Notes: generated by a model from the sequence alone, not told the origin. A stretch of DNA of 64,000 bases from Montifringilla adamsi (GCA_017590115.1 JAGGNK010011225.1:2357387-2421386), one strand, 5' to 3'; positions 26,130 to 39,279 are shown, numbered from the stretch's first letter. A program made the numbers and translations.

Positions 26130-27047
26130 GTTTCAAAATCAACAGCTGTGCTCAGTATTGGGGTCAGTCCTGCTTAATATCTTTATTGATAATCTGGGTG
26201 AGTGGATAGAGTGTAGCCTCAGTAAGTTCATGGACCATAAACACTAAGTTGCTGATCTGGTAGAGTGCAGGAGGGATCTGGACAGACTGGGTCAACAGGC
26301 CAAGGCCAAATACATGAGGTTCAGCAAGGCCAGATGCTGGTCCTACACTTTTGTCACAACAATCCTGTGCTGGGGGAAGAGTGGCTAGAAAATGGCCCTG
26401 CAGAAAGGGCTGAACATGAGTCAGCAGCATGTGCCCAGGACACCAAGATGGCAAATGGCATCCTGGCTTGTAAGAGAAATGGTGTGGCCACCAGAGTCTG
26501 TGATCATCCCCCTGTACTTATTACTGTGAGGCTGCCTCTCAAATCCAGTGTTCAGCTCTGGGTCCCTCATTACAAGAAGGACATTTAGGTGCAGGAGTGA
26601 GGCCAGAGAAATGGCACTGAAGCTGATGAAACGTCTGGAGCCCAATTCTTATGAGGAGCAGCAGATGGAGCTGCTTACTTGCTTAGCCTGGAGAAAAAGA
26701 TTCAAGGGGGACCTTATCACTCTCTACAGAATAAAAGGAAGTAGGGGGTCAGTTTTCCCAAGTAACAAATGACAGGACAAAAGAAAAGGTCTCAAGTTGC
26801 TCTAGAGGAAGTTCATGTTGGATGTTAGGAAAAATTTCCTCACTGAACGGATGGTCAAGCATTGGAACTGTCTCTCCAGGAAAATGGTGGTATAACTATC
26901 CCTGGAAGCATTCAAAATTGTGTGGTTATGGCAGTTATGGACAGGGTTTAGTTGTGAACAGTGTGGTCCTGGGTTACAGTTGAGCTTGGTGAACTTGGAG
27001 GTCTTTTTCATCCTTAACAATTTCTACTTCTATTCCCTAACAATTGT
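26130..27047 (+). mobile_element. CR1 LINE, 5'-truncated 3' end of ORF2 (dead)
   Basis: Second CR1 copy. CTCAGTATTGGGGTCAGTCC (26151-26170) is the CR1 Q-G-S-V-L-G-P-V region. The catalytic box reads FMDH (26227-26238) where CR1 has FADD. NPVLGEEWLENGPAER and QLWVPHYKKDI (within 26265-26588) are typical CR1 ORF2 C-terminal segments. The copy continues through a region matching the last part of copy 1 (ACAGGACAAAAGAAAAGGTC at 26771-26790; GGAAAAATTTCCTCACTGAA at 26828-26847) and ends in TTGGAGGTCTTTTTCATCC followed by a degenerate octamer terminus near 27047. Several stops and frame changes make it non-functional. It differs enough from the first copy to be an independent insertion. Confidence 0.93.
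26227..26238 (+). other. Mutated RT catalytic box in CR1 copy 2
   Basis: The active-site motif reads Phe-Met-Asp-His instead of FADD. As in the first CR1 copy, the second aspartate is lost, here by a different substitution, so the two inactivations are independent. Confidence 0.7.
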
Positions 27048-28546
27048 ATGATTATGAACAGCAGTGGAACTGCCAGAAAGAAATTGTTTTTAAAGGTGAG
27101 CCGATCATGTTGATATAGTTTGAAAGACATTTCCTATCCCATTTGGTTCAGATTGTTTTCTTTTTGCTCCCTCTTTTTGGTTTGAATTTACTGGACTTTC
27201 AGACACAGCAAATGTTAGGAGTACTATAAAGAGCAGCCACAGATGTTAAATTTGAATTTGCGAATACAAACCTTTGGACTTTTATGCCAAGTCAGAGAAC
27301 AATGCTGTACCATATGACTTCTAGGTCTAGCTAAAATTGTGACTGCTTAGCACCACAATGGAGGTAAAAACATTCAATTTTATTTCAGTGATAAATAATT
27401 ACGGGCAAAATTATTTGTGAGGAATCTTAAATTTATTCTTCCACAGTATGAAAAAATTGATGTGTACCAAGAGACTGGTTGACTTAAAACAAGACTATAC
27501 AGAGATAGTTATGTTGGCAATTGCTTTATATTCAAGACATACTAAAGTAATTGAATTATTTTTATGCACTACAGAAGGCTTTGGATAAGACCTTAATTGT
27601 TTAATTTCTTGGTGCATTTAGCAAACAGTTGAGCATCTTTGTTAAAGAATGATCTTAGGGAATTGGGATATTGATGAACAAAAGGAGGTAAAATTTTTAG
27701 ATAAATTACCTTCTATGAGCTGTTTGCCAAAACTAGCAAAATCCCTCAATCTCTGTGGTTTCCCAGAAGTAATCATCAGCTGTCAACTGTGTACATCACG
27801 TTTTATTTTCAGCCTTCAAAAGTAAAAAACACATTTTTAACAACACCGGCTGCCTACTACTAAATGCATTGCCACACCTTCCAAATGGTACACTGTATGC
27901 TGCAATTCAGGTTTAAAGAGTTTCAAGACTGAAAAGTCAATTTTGGATCTGTTCTGCACCATGTGCAGGACTGAAAAATTAAAGTCAAGGAACAGATACT
28001 GAAAGACTACCCACTGAAATCCTACATAAATAGTAACTCTCACTGCAGCTCTGCTATAACCTGAACTGAAATTAGTACTTTATGAAAGTAGGGGAAAAAA
28101 GCTCCACACTTAATACACCTTTCATAGTCTTCCACACATAAACTATTATTTATAATCTATTATGTATAGAGCAATTTTCAATCTTTCTGTATTTCATGGT
28201 TCTGAAGGAAATTTGTAATGTTGGAGAGTTGGGTTTTGAAAGTTCATCTTATGCAGACTTCCATGTAGCACACATTAAATTATTCCTCTCAGTCAATTTT
28301 GCAAGTTATTTCAAAGAATGGGTAACTCCCTGGAGTCTGGATCACAGGCTGAAATCCACTGATCTGTAAGACAGTTGTCAGTGATTAGTGAGGTTTTCAA
28401 GCTTGCTTCCTGTCACGTCTCCTATTCAGATGGTTTGAGAGGGTGTGCTTCTACTTATGCTAGCTGTGCACTAGTACAATTATTAGCCTGATTTTCTTTA
28501 AAGAATGAGGGAAAAAGGTCTTTTTGTTTAGACAGCCAAATATCAA
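27048..28546. other. AT-rich non-coding stretch
   Basis: No gene or repeat recognised. The minus-strand frame at 27837-28043 has no recognisable features. Confidence 0.6.
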
Positions 28547-29016
28547 ACAACCGTTTGCTCAATCTAATCCAGTGGGGTGGGTGAGAGAACAGGCAAAAGA
28601 AGCAAAATTTCTGGATTGAGATAAAGGCATTTTAATAGGACAGAAAAGGAAGAGAAAATAATGATTTAAAAAACGTAAAAAATAATGCACCAGTCACTGA
28701 TTGATGCCCAGCTGTTTCTTGAGCAGTGGGCCACCACTGCCCACCCCCCCACCCCATTTGTTATATTCAGCATGACACCATATAGTATGGAATATCCCTG
28801 TGGTCAGTTTGGTTCAGCCATCCTACTTTCTTGTGCACTCACAGCCTCCTCCCTGTCAGGGCAGCATAGGAAGCGGAAAGGTCCCTGACTTAGTGCTACT
28901 CAGCAATAGCTAAAAAATCAGTGTGTTATCAACCTTATTCTCATGCTAAAGCAAAACATAATACTTAGCCAGGTACTAGAAAGAAAATTAACTCTATTCC
29001 AGATGAAACCAGGACA
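28547..29016 (+). mobile_element. Endogenous retrovirus LTR, family A copy 2 (5'-truncated)
   Basis: Aligns with the copy at 18.6 kb and shares several family blocks. These are GGATTGAGATAAAGGCATTT (28613-28632), the box ATTCAGCATGACACCATATA followed by GTATGGAATATCCCTGTGGT (from about 28764), and CTCAGCAATAGCTAAAAA (about 28898). It extends further 3' through TTATCAACCTTATTCTCATG to GAAAATTAACTCTATTCCAG and ends in ACCAGGACA, the expected LTR 3' terminus. The first 40-50 bases of the LTR are missing. No adjoining internal retroviral genes are present. Confidence 0.85.
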
Positions 29017-32000
29017 ATGGGATCAATTCTAAATTAGGAGGTTTAGTTATTTGCTGGTTCTTTGAATCTCAGTGGTTAAAGTTATCTTCTTATATAAGGG
29101 ACCTGGCAGAACGTTAGAGATTGGGGGTATGGGGTGAGAAGGTGGGGAAAAGTCAAAGGAAAAAACCATTGAACTTTTATGTTTGGGAGAGAACTGTGGC
29201 ATTTTCAAGTTTCAAAGCAAAGATCAGCCTTCAAAATCCCAGCCTACATATATTTTGCATGGAGATATTCAAATTAATAGGAAACATTATTAAAATGATG
29301 CTATACATAATCATGGAAAAAATTAATCTATCATTATTTTAAAGCAATAATAAAAGAGATGACTGATGTACAGAGCATCAGGGTGTATTTTGATAGCAGG
29401 TCAAAATCAGTCTTTTTCTCACTAAGAAAAATACTAAGAAATCCAAGTCATGCAAATAATTTTCATTACAGTTCACTTAAAGTTCACAGAGATCCCTGTT
29501 CAGCAATGCAGATAAGACTCCAGTAAGTTCCAATGAGAATGGAAGAACTACATTTCTCTGTTATCTATTATAGAAGAAGAGGAAGTGCTATCAGATCTGA
29601 TGGCATATGCAAAGCTACAGGAAAATTCCAGAAAATATACCATTTATCTAATTATCTTTGAAATATTTCTATTCATTTCAGCAGAAACTGGATCAGATAT
29701 TTTGTGAACAGAATTATACAGATTAAGGCATCAGTCTGTTTCCTCCTGCATGGCATTTCACCAAACTGAAAATTATTGTGCAAGACAGGGATCAGAAAGA
29801 GAACCAGTTCTTCAGAACAGCCCAGAGTTCAGTATGTGTATCACAAACTCAAATGTCATTGTAAATAATATCTGTGTGAGCACAGACTACAGAAAAAAGT
29901 CCCAGCAAGTGCTACCACTCACTGAGTTGCTGCTTCTTCTAAATTTTGTGAAAACTATGAGAGAAAAGACAAAACAAATTATAAAATTACACTTCAATAC
30001 TCTCGTTACAATGGATACAAAAACCATGCAAACATCAATTAGAAATTAAACTCCTGAGCTGTGTATAATAATATAATATTTTTCTTCTTTTTTTTTTTTT
30101 TTATGTGAGTTATGGATAGCGACAAGCTGATTTGCAACAATACGATAGTCATCTGCATTTTCATGAAATACAATGCTTAAAGACTATAACTATTCTTTCC
30201 ACTGCCATAATGGATGACTGTAAAATATAATTAAATTACTCCTTCAAAGCTATTTCCTTAAAGAAGGACAATTGCAACTATAATACACAAACACTTCATC
30301 CTTACTATGACAAATATATTCATCATACATTGCCCAAGAGTCCCTTTCATTGTCCTCTGTTTCTTATATGCCAGTGCTGTGTTCAAAGTGGTTCAGATTT
30401 ATATAAGTGCTAAAATTTTAAAGCCCAGGGTCAAGGACAGGTCTTAAAAGTTCCCTTCCTGCTGCTTGAGGTTCTGTATCCCACCACACCAGTCCCCGCC
30501 ACAAGCATTCTATGAGAATTCTAAAATTTTGAGATCCAAAATACTTCACTTCTTGGAAATACACAGTGAATATCAACCAGAATAAACTGAGAAAAAGTAA
30601 GGTTACTTCAGCAAATTGCTTGAATTCTGGACACTTTATTATTGCTGGATGCTACTGTGACATATAATAATGTAACATAGTATTACTATGAGGTAATATG
30701 CAATATAAAGTTAGCACAATATGATGTTTCCACGAAAATAATATCTGGTCTTTTCCACTGAAAAATAAGAGGAGGAAATTGAGGAATTTCTGCCAAGGAG
30801 GAAGTGAGGAAAATGAAAGCACTAGGTAGCACAGCTCTTACTGTAGCTAATCTGTCAGAACAGATTTCTGATGGGTCTGTAGTCCATCACAACCATTCAG
30901 GTTGCCCAAAATTAAACTGTCTATAGCCAAATAAGCAGACATCTCTACTGATAAATTGCTTGAGTTTTGTTCTCTTCCTCCTGCAATTTCCACCCATCCT
31001 AGACTCCTTTCCTCCAGCCATAAAAGCTGATGCCATTAACATCATACTGGGCAGTGTGACTACCATCTTTCCCTCCCTGCTTGGGCACTATGAGTACATT
31101 CTCTTTTCCTTCACTGGGGAAGAAACTCCTCAAACACATCAAACAACACTAAAGCAGTGAAATCAGACTGTCAGAAAGGTGAAGAAACACTGTTCACAAC
31201 CTAAGTGTATTCTAGGTTGTGAAGAACAAAATCTCATTTGTTTTTGCCCAGCAATTGATAGCAAAACCCAAAATGTAAGTGGTCTCTTAGAGGCACAGCA
31301 GAGTTAAGACAAAATGCAAGGCTCAGGGCAGCCACCATCCTGTGGTTAATGCTGAACAGACAGAACATGAAAATATTAGTAGGTAGCAAAAACAAGCATA
31401 AAAGTGGGGTTATTGTTATTATCAACACCTACATTCCTGAAAGCGTCCTTCATTACCAATATCAAGGTGAAGTGTTCCTGGTGCCATACTCACTGTTGCC
31501 ACCAAGTTGGCCAGATCTGTGCCCCAGAATGTTACCCAGGCAGAACCATAGAATCATATTTCTTCAGAACAGTATATGGGATTTTGTTTAACAAAATATG
31601 GGAATATGACTGCCTGTAAAGACAGCCCAACTTAGTTCCTCCTTTTGAAGAATTTAACTCTGTGTGCCTTCCTGAAATACCTACAACTTTTGTCCTCCCT
31701 GAATCCAAAGTTAGACTCTTAAAATATGCCAAAAAGAATCTGTAGGACTTCTATTGGTTGAGAATACACCTTAATGAGAACACCTTCAAAAAACACAACC
31801 AGGTCTTTTTGATAAAGTAGGCCACCTACTTCTTTTCTAGTGGATTTTTGTCCTTTCAAGGATGCATTGTACTTTTCAACTGGCAGAAGCTGTTGCAGGT
31901 GATGAGGAGCAGCCGGTTTGGACATTGTGTGAAGGCAACAGTCATCAGCAGTAACATATGCAACATTTTCCTCTTGGCACTTAAGCAATATTTCCCTAGG

Positions 32001-34820
32001 CACTTTCTGATGTTGAACCTTGTCATTCTGCCATGTATGTAGTCACAGAGAAAAAAAAGCCAGAGCACTAGTCTGGGTAATCTGTATGATTAGTTTGGTT
32101 TCTCTCTGCTCACAGATGTGAATAGTTGGGAGCCAGAGGACTGTTGTACTTCCTCTGCAGACCTTCTTCGAGAAAAAAATTCCAATAAGTTTACATAGAA
32201 ATCCATACTAACCCTCTGTGATCTGTGTAAATAATGACATGTTTTGGATCCTTCCTCCTTCTCCATGAGCAATTCTCTATCTGTCCCTTTTAATTACCAC
32301 TGTATTTGCTTGTTACACCTGAAACTAACTTTAGGATCTGAGAGAATGAACTCATGATGATTATTTAGAAAATTCAGCTTTAACTAATGGCCTTCCCTTA
32401 TGCTGCTTAAGGCCATCCACCGTGTGACCTCATTGGTATTTATTTTTCTCACGTTATTCAGTGTGGTTGCCTTACTTATTCTGCACCTGATCTAAACCAA
32501 ACAAGCCCTCTGTGTGACTGGCAGAGCTATTCTATTTTCTTTATAGCTCCCACAATTCAGGGGGAGATAAGTATATGCAGCTGCAGGATCTGCATGAGAG
32601 TGTGTCAGTCACTGGATTAGATTGAACATGGATCCTGGAGAGGCATCTGAGCAACACTGACATCAGAAATCTGTTACAGAAAAACACGGCAGAAGAGGCA
32701 GCATTCTTTGCCTAAAAATAAAAGAGAGAAGTTCCAGCTTGGAAACAAAGTGCAAATAAGGTGGGAAAAATGTCAGAAATGCCTGGATATATCTGTTACT
32801 TACTGGTTCACAGCAGGAATAGTGAATGATCAAAAAATAAGTTGCAAAATAAAACAGAGTAGAATAATAAATAAAATTACAAAAACATACAGAGAGTTCT
32901 GGGCCATTTCTTCTAATTTTGTTTGCTTTTTCAATTTCTTTACATTTCAGTGATAATTCTTAAATTTGCCCATTGGGACAGGTACTTTATTAAGTGCCAT
33001 TATCTTTATGTTAGCTTATCCTTCAAGTGTATTCATATTACAACTGGCAGTACTTTAGGAATTTATTTCATGCATTTATAGATGATCATGCATCAGCTTT
33101 TACTTCCAAACTGCTTCTTGATCTCTCAGCTTTATCAAGAAGCTGCTATAAAGGTCTGCTTGATTGAGTCACAAGGCAGCATAACTATTTCTTAACAAAA
33201 TATACAAACTATAATTTAGTTCTTCATCTAGACCTATTCCATTTAAAGAAATAAAATAAAAAAGAATCCATCACTGGGAATACAAGTAAGCAATACAAAG
33301 CAGCCCTAAAAGTGTTATAATTAATACAACAAATGATGGTGGCAAAAGGTATTTTTAACAGCAGGTAACAATATTGATGAGATTAAATTGAATTAACCTG
33401 GAAAATGTTGGTATTTAACCAGCTGGCAACACAAAGCCCACCAATATTGTTAAGTGAATTCAGATTAGATGGATCTAGCCAGCTGCTTGGAAGCCTGATC
33501 ACTGTCAAACATCAGTTACTTAGCTCAAACAACAATTTTCAGAAATCCCGTAAAAATACCCTGAGTGTCTTCAAAAATGACTGTGAGCAATTATTTGGGA
33601 GAGAAATTCTAATATATGAAAGGAGAATTCTGAAAAAAAGCTTCATAAGAAATAGAAAAATTAAATTAAATTTGATGATTATGCAACATCTTAAAAAATA
33701 TTTTTCTTCAAAATAGGGGGTTTTGCCTTTAGTTTCAGTTTTATTTGATTTCATATTAGTTTAAAATAAACTACTTTCAACTGGAAAAAAGCTCTTTAAT
33801 AGTTGAAATAAGATATGTGGGAATGTTTTTCTATCCCTAGAAATACCATATTCTATAGTGTAATTCAATTTTCACCAGCTTATATAGTCCACAAATGATG
33901 ACATTTAATTTCCTTATGCAATGTCTTAAGCAGTTACAAGCAAGTCCATCTGATTGTGTATTTTGCCATTACTGGCATCCTGCAAACATTGCATTTGCCA
34001 GTAATTCATTACCAGAGTAGTTTAAAAGAAACTTCTTAATTTCCTAGCCACAAAAAGTATTCAGGGAAAAACAGGAACATAGTAAAATGCTTCAAAATGT
34101 AGGCAAAGACAGCTGGAGAACAATTCAGGATGCTAAGTCTGTGTTTTCAGACATCTATACAAGTCTCCCAGTCTTTGTCTAATCTTCTAAGGATGTTGAA
34201 CCTTAGCTGAATAAGTGAATGAATCTGACATTTTTACCTGTATACACTAGACATGTACCTAATTTGTAGCTCTAATATTTAGTGCAAGGAAATCACCCAG
34301 CAGATATTTACAGCAGAAACTGAACCTGAGTCTTGATTTAGGGAGCTTAATCAAGAGGGACAGTGAATGGGTAAAGATCTCCAGAAGCATGGCAAAATAG
34401 AGATATGGATAAAAAGAATAAATATGAATACATGGTTGAAGTGACAAAGCATAACACTCACCTGAAAGTTAGATTTGCTGTAAGTTTCATTTTAAAAAAT
34501 ATAGCTTTTAAAAATAGAGAAACTGAACAAACAATAAATCTAGGAGAGTTATCTGATGGGAATTTGTCTTGGCCTAGTGTTCTTGCTAACTTGAAAAAAA
34601 CCACAGAAAAGCAAAAATTTAGTGATATAAGGGTGTCCTTTTCTTCTTACATATATTTCAAATGCAATAGGAATTTATCACACAGTAGGTAGACTTTCTA
34701 TGAATAAGGAAATACATTTTCTTTTACTGGGCACTCCAATAGCCCATATTCATTTCTGGAAGTAATGGATGACACTATCTTTGCCATTTTCTTGATGCTG
34801 CTTGCAAATTTTAAGCTACT
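29017..34820. other. AT-rich non-coding stretch
   Basis: No gene recognised. The minus-strand frames at 31719-32068 and 32090-32272 are open but lack recognisable domains or splice pairs. Homopolymer runs occur (for example T at about 30088-30102). Confidence 0.55.
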
Positions 34821-34846
34821 TGCTTGTCCTAATTTTAGGACAAGCA
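34821..34846. repeat. Inverted repeat (11-bp stem, 4-nt loop)
   Basis: TGCTTGTCCTA pairs perfectly with TAGGACAAGCA across the loop ATTT. A second GTGCTTGT-like word follows at about 34858, suggesting local duplication. No U-run terminator or known RNA family is associated. Confidence 0.7.
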
Positions 34847-35698
34847 CTTTAGTGCCAAGTGCTTGTGTGGTGAGCTTCAGTATGTTAAAAGAATCCAGTC
34901 CCCATCTCAGTAAACAAAAATAGCCTTAGAAATTCTAACAGCTTGACTTGAATGTATTTTAATTGCATTCTAGTTCACTAAAAATTCTAGTATTTTTAGT
35001 GAATACATTTCTGCTCACTGTTGCAAGTCCCACTGTTTCACTATGTTTATCAGCAAAAAAAAACAAACCAACAAAGCAGCCTAGAGACTGCATGTATTGT
35101 TTCATTATAGATTTCTGATATACTACTGAATGGAATGAATAGCTGGAAAACAAAATAATTACAGTGGCAAAAAAAAAATTATATGACTTTTAAAAATTAT
35201 CTAGAAAGTTCCTATGAGCAACAATAACCTTAATATGTTTAAACTATATTTTGTCAAAAAATACCTTTTAATAGAAGTTATTTTTGCAACTTTTTGAAGC
35301 AGTTACCATGATTTTCTTTACAGGCTTCAACTACCACAGAAAAAAACAGACTGTGAGCTCATTAATTGTTGATCAGTATTTAGCAACTCTACATTACTGT
35401 TTCGAAAACACAGAAAAGTATTCAATGGCCCATCCCTGAAGCGGTTAAAATGTGAAGACAGGAGAAAACTGACTGAGAATTACATAGTGCAGGTGTTCCT
35501 TTGAAAATTTTGACAGGATTTGTGATGCTCTTTAACCAAGTTTCCATAAGATAGATGAGGAAACCATTAAAATTATAAGCATTGACTGCAGGATATTTAG
35601 ATTTATTCATTTTACTTGAAACAAAAGTAAGGAACATAGACCCTGCATTCCCAAAGGTACTTAAAGCTTTAACACTCCCATGCTGCCTAATCCTTCTG
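34847..35698. other. AT-rich non-coding stretch
   Basis: No gene or repeat recognised. Open frames at 34959-35153 and 35422-35637 (minus) have no domain-like features. Confidence 0.6.
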
Positions 35699-36085
35699 TC
35701 ACCAGGATATGAAAATGAACCTTGCCTTGATTAATATTCTGTTAATCCATGACAAAGTACCCATATCACTCACACACTTAGCTTCTCGGCGAGTTCCTGT
35801 GATATGCCTCATTAACTGGATTACGCGTTTGATCTGATCGCTGTCATATTGTTCAGTTGACAGCCAGGGTGCCTCATGCTGGACTGTGCAGTGAAGTGTC
35901 TTTATTAGAGCCAAGCCTTTCCTGTAATATCTCTCTGAACTCTCTCCTCTAATGCAAAAAAGGTTGCCCAAGGTCAAAATGTTTGTCATTAAATGTGAAA
36001 GTAAATGTTGGTGGCTTGCCTGAGACTAATAAAACTAATTTGACTAACCTTTGATAGATCTTTGAGATAAAATAAAGATGAAAAA
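35699..36085. promoter_or_regulatory. Candidate conserved element with retained CpGs and TCF/LEF-like motifs
   Basis: A run of CpGs is kept within about 50 bases (TCGGCGAG at 35785-35792, ACGCG at 35823-35827, ATCGCTG at 35838-35844) in DNA otherwise nearly free of CpG, which suggests purifying selection. About 200 bases further on, CTTTGATAGATCTTTGA (36051-36067) contains two TCF/LEF-like CTTTGA words. The block may be a conserved enhancer, a coding exon (see the minus-strand exon-like entry inside it) or both. Confidence 0.35.
35774..35948 (-). other. Exon-like segment, unidentified protein
   Basis: On the minus strand, CTTTTTTGCATTAG (a good acceptor, AG at 35949-35950) precedes 175 bases open in one frame and ending at TGT|GTGAGT, a strong donor tail (GT at 35772-35773). 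The open frame itself continues on both sides (35699-35989). The peptide contains ERYYRKGLALIKTL and APWLSTEQYDSDQIKRVIQL followed by a basic TGTRREAK segment. This mixed charged/hydrophobic composition is unlike the Phe/Ile/Lys/Asn-rich chance frames around it. The retained CpGs fall in Arg codons and in Ser-Asp (AGC GAT). The implied phases are entry after two bases of a codon and exit between codons. I do not recognise the protein family, and no neighbouring exon is apparent within several kilobases. The alternative is a conserved non-coding element that is open by chance. Confidence 0.3.
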
Positions 36086-37369
36086 GTCTATGCTGAACGA
36101 TTTTTTTTTTTCATTCAGTAAAAAAACTATTTTCTTCTCTGCTGACTTTTTTTTCCTTATAACTTCTGAAGCAACTTAAGGCTGCTTAAAGGTAGCATTC
36201 TAACAGCCCTGACATAAAAATTCTCAGCTAGTTACAGATCAGAAAAAAACATGATCAACAGCTGCCACCTTCTTTTCTCATAGAGAACACCTCCTCCAAT
36301 TGAAGTCAAATTTCCCACTGCCTGGGGCTGCCTGCTCTTCTTTCATCTTACCAAGAACTCAGTCAGCTTTAAAAGTACAATGACATTTTAGCTTGTCTGT
36401 AGGGCAAGTGGATCAAGACCTTCAACAAAAGCCTTTTTCTCATTTTTTTCCCTTCTTCTGATTCTCCTTTAAACTGTAATTGCATAATATGTTGATTTTT
36501 ATATACACAGACCTGTATTTTTAAAGGAAGTCTGACTTTAGAAGAGGGTTAGAAAGCAGTTTTGTTCCTTTTATCTAAAATGGAAGAAAAATCTTCATTA
36601 TTGAGACATTTCCTCTCCTCAGCATCTGGATATTACAGTTGTTTCTCAGTGGAGTTCTGAATGCTGATATTTTCAGAGGAAGGATGGTTTAGATTGTCTT
36701 ACCCAGCTGATTCTGTCAGGCTGAAAATCTGTCTAGTCTTTCCTCAGAGGTCACCCTTGGTAGTGGACTCAAGCAGACTATTCTATTGTTTCAGTTTTTT
36801 TATCATAAGAAAGTGCTTTTTAATATTTGATCTGAATACTTTCCAGAGAATTTAAGTCCATTAAAACCAGTCTTGACTACTGTGGGCATGGAGAAGAGAT
36901 TGCAACTTTGCTCTTTTCTGCAGTTTCTGTATTATTTGTTTTAATCCAGCTTTAAGTTACCTTTGGGGGGAAAAGGGGAAATATAATTGATATTTATTAC
37001 ATTGTAATTCTGCTTAGTTTAGATGGAGTATTTTAGGCTACAAGTAAACATCAGTGTCAGCTTGGCATGTTGATTGAAAAAACTCATATCCCAGCTTCGA
37101 TTCAGATAGTGTGCAAAAATCAGTCTCATTATTTCAGAGTCTATAGCTCTCTGTCATTCAACATATGAAACATAAAACTCTCTACGGCACTTATCCATAA
37201 TTCTCTTCACTTTTGCTTTCATAAAAATAAGAATTATTTCTTTGACTACCTGGAATAATACTGATAAATAAATAAATACTAATAATAACGATTTCTTGAC
37301 TTGAGCTCTTTGAACTTTTTAGAGATCATCCCACGTAAAACAGGTAAGATGGTGGCTGTAAGCAAATCC

Positions 37370-37460
37370 CAGCTTTCATGTTGCATTGTGTAAGCATCAT
37401 CGAGAGCCTGACAATGCATCTACTTCTTTTATCATGCATTTGATGCGATCGGACCAAAGT
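37370..37460. promoter_or_regulatory. Possible conserved non-coding segment
   Basis: Single-copy sequence with three CpGs in about 60 bases (CATCATCGAGAG, then GATGCGATCGG) and an octamer-like ATCATGCATTTGATG word. This is CpG retention unlike the flanks. The evidence is suggestive only. Confidence 0.2.
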
Positions 37461-39261
37461 TTTAAGCAAATAAAGCACCTACTTATATCTATAGGAAAGG
37501 TCCACTTTTTATTTCATACTTCAAATAAATGATTGAAAACCTCTAGCTGAATAAAATCTTTTCTGTAATGAAGTGAAATCACAGTGAAGCTGCTCTAATA
37601 GTATATAACACACAGTTAGCAGCTTGAAAACAACCTTCACTGCATAATATAAAATGTAATTTTTACACGGCAAAGTTATGACAGCTTCTTAAAAAGCTGA
37701 GTAAATAGAATCTTTTATATACCCAAAATAAAAATTAACTGAGCGATTCAAGGTAACAAAAACTACTATTTGAGACCAGGACCAAGAGGGCTCTAGGCTG
37801 TATTGAGGTCAACAGTAAAAGTCTTGGGGTCTTGACTAAGCCAAATTGTCTTGATTGTGTCTGATTCAAGGTGAGATCTGATGGACCAGTAAAGCATGAA
37901 CTAATGTGCACAGAGACAGATGGTCAGTCACCAGCTTGACTTTGATCCTAACAAAATGTTGTTGACAGCATAAGAGGATTTGTTCTTCATTAATAACCAG
38001 TTGGATGGAGAGAAATTTTCTTATTTATACCACATATCATACAGGTTAATCAGCCCTGGAATACATATAGACACCTTCCTTTGCCAGAAAGAAAATTATC
38101 TTGGCCAGAGATCATAACCAGAGAGATCAGAAATTAATTGAACTTCCTTACAGCATCTAAGGGAACATTGCTGATTGCCTATGTATAAAAATGCTAATAT
38201 GCAAGCCCACTAGATATTATTACTAATGTACTGTAAATCAAAATCCTGAGCAATTCTTTGTCTTTAAAAAGACTGAATCCAGCAGGACAAAAATGTTTGT
38301 TTCAGTGGATGCATGAAGAACAAAAATTCTCCAATTTCAGTATGTCAGGTAAGATTTGTCCATATTGTTGCAGCATTAAAAAACAAGGATAATATGTGTA
38401 TGATGATTTAATAGATGGTTTTAGAGAAAAGTCATGGAAAGTAAACTTCCCAAAGTAAAGTTTGCCATTGTCTGTGAAATTAATAAAGCATCCATAACAC
38501 AAAACTTTATGAAGAAGTCTTTATAATCAATTATAGGGAAAGTCTAAATATGATTTAGCTTATATGGTACATTATATCTCAACCATCAAAACATTTATAT
38601 GCTACATATTAAGTATTGAACAGATGATAAATGTGAGAAAGAAGGCAAAAGATGATCCTAAATTTTACCTGTTGTTGAATCAAGTGCTTTAGGTTCCCAG
38701 CCTACCAAGCCCACAGTGAAGGTTTATTTCATTCCCAAGTAGATCTGGATCTAACACGATCCTCTATTTCATTTTTAATTAGATGGGGTTGTTACTATTT
38801 TTAAAAATTATCAAGCATTACATTTTATAATACAGAGTGACTGTTCTTTAAGAAAGAAGAAAACATATTGAAAGAAAATGTCCATGGTTTAAATAGTTTA
38901 TTTCAAACATTGTATTTGTAGCACATTTTCCTAATCTTACAGTGGTTTACTATTAATAAACAAAAACCAGTTTGAATACATATTATTTGCTTGAATTGAT
39001 ACATAAGAAAATAAATATTTTTCTTCTTCTTGAAAAAGTCATTACATATTAGAGACAAATTTAATAACAATATCTATACTCATGTTCTTTCTACTCCTAA
39101 GTCTCTTAGGCTGAAGGACAGTCCATTAGCTACTCCTTCTGTCGTTAGTGTTACCCTTTATATGGTAATTGCATCTGTGACACCTCAAAATTCTTGTTGG
39201 GAGGAGAGAAATTGGCCATTGCATGTAGATCTTGCCTATTCAGTATTTGAATTTGTAGTCC

Positions 39262-39279
39262 TTTTTTTTTTTTTTTTTT
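39262..39279. repeat. Poly(T) tract, 18 nt
   Basis: An uninterrupted T run. On the minus strand it is poly(A), with no recognisable retroposed sequence upstream of it. Confidence 0.85.

Noticed and set aside
31546..31575. Possible antisense CR1 terminus (ACCATAGAATCATA)
   Set aside because: The following bases do not match the CR1 3' region, so it is a chance octamer-like word.
31719..32068. Overlapping minus-strand frames, considered as a DNA-transposon transposase relic
   Set aside because: No catalytic DDE/D pattern, terminal inverted repeats or known transposase words were found.
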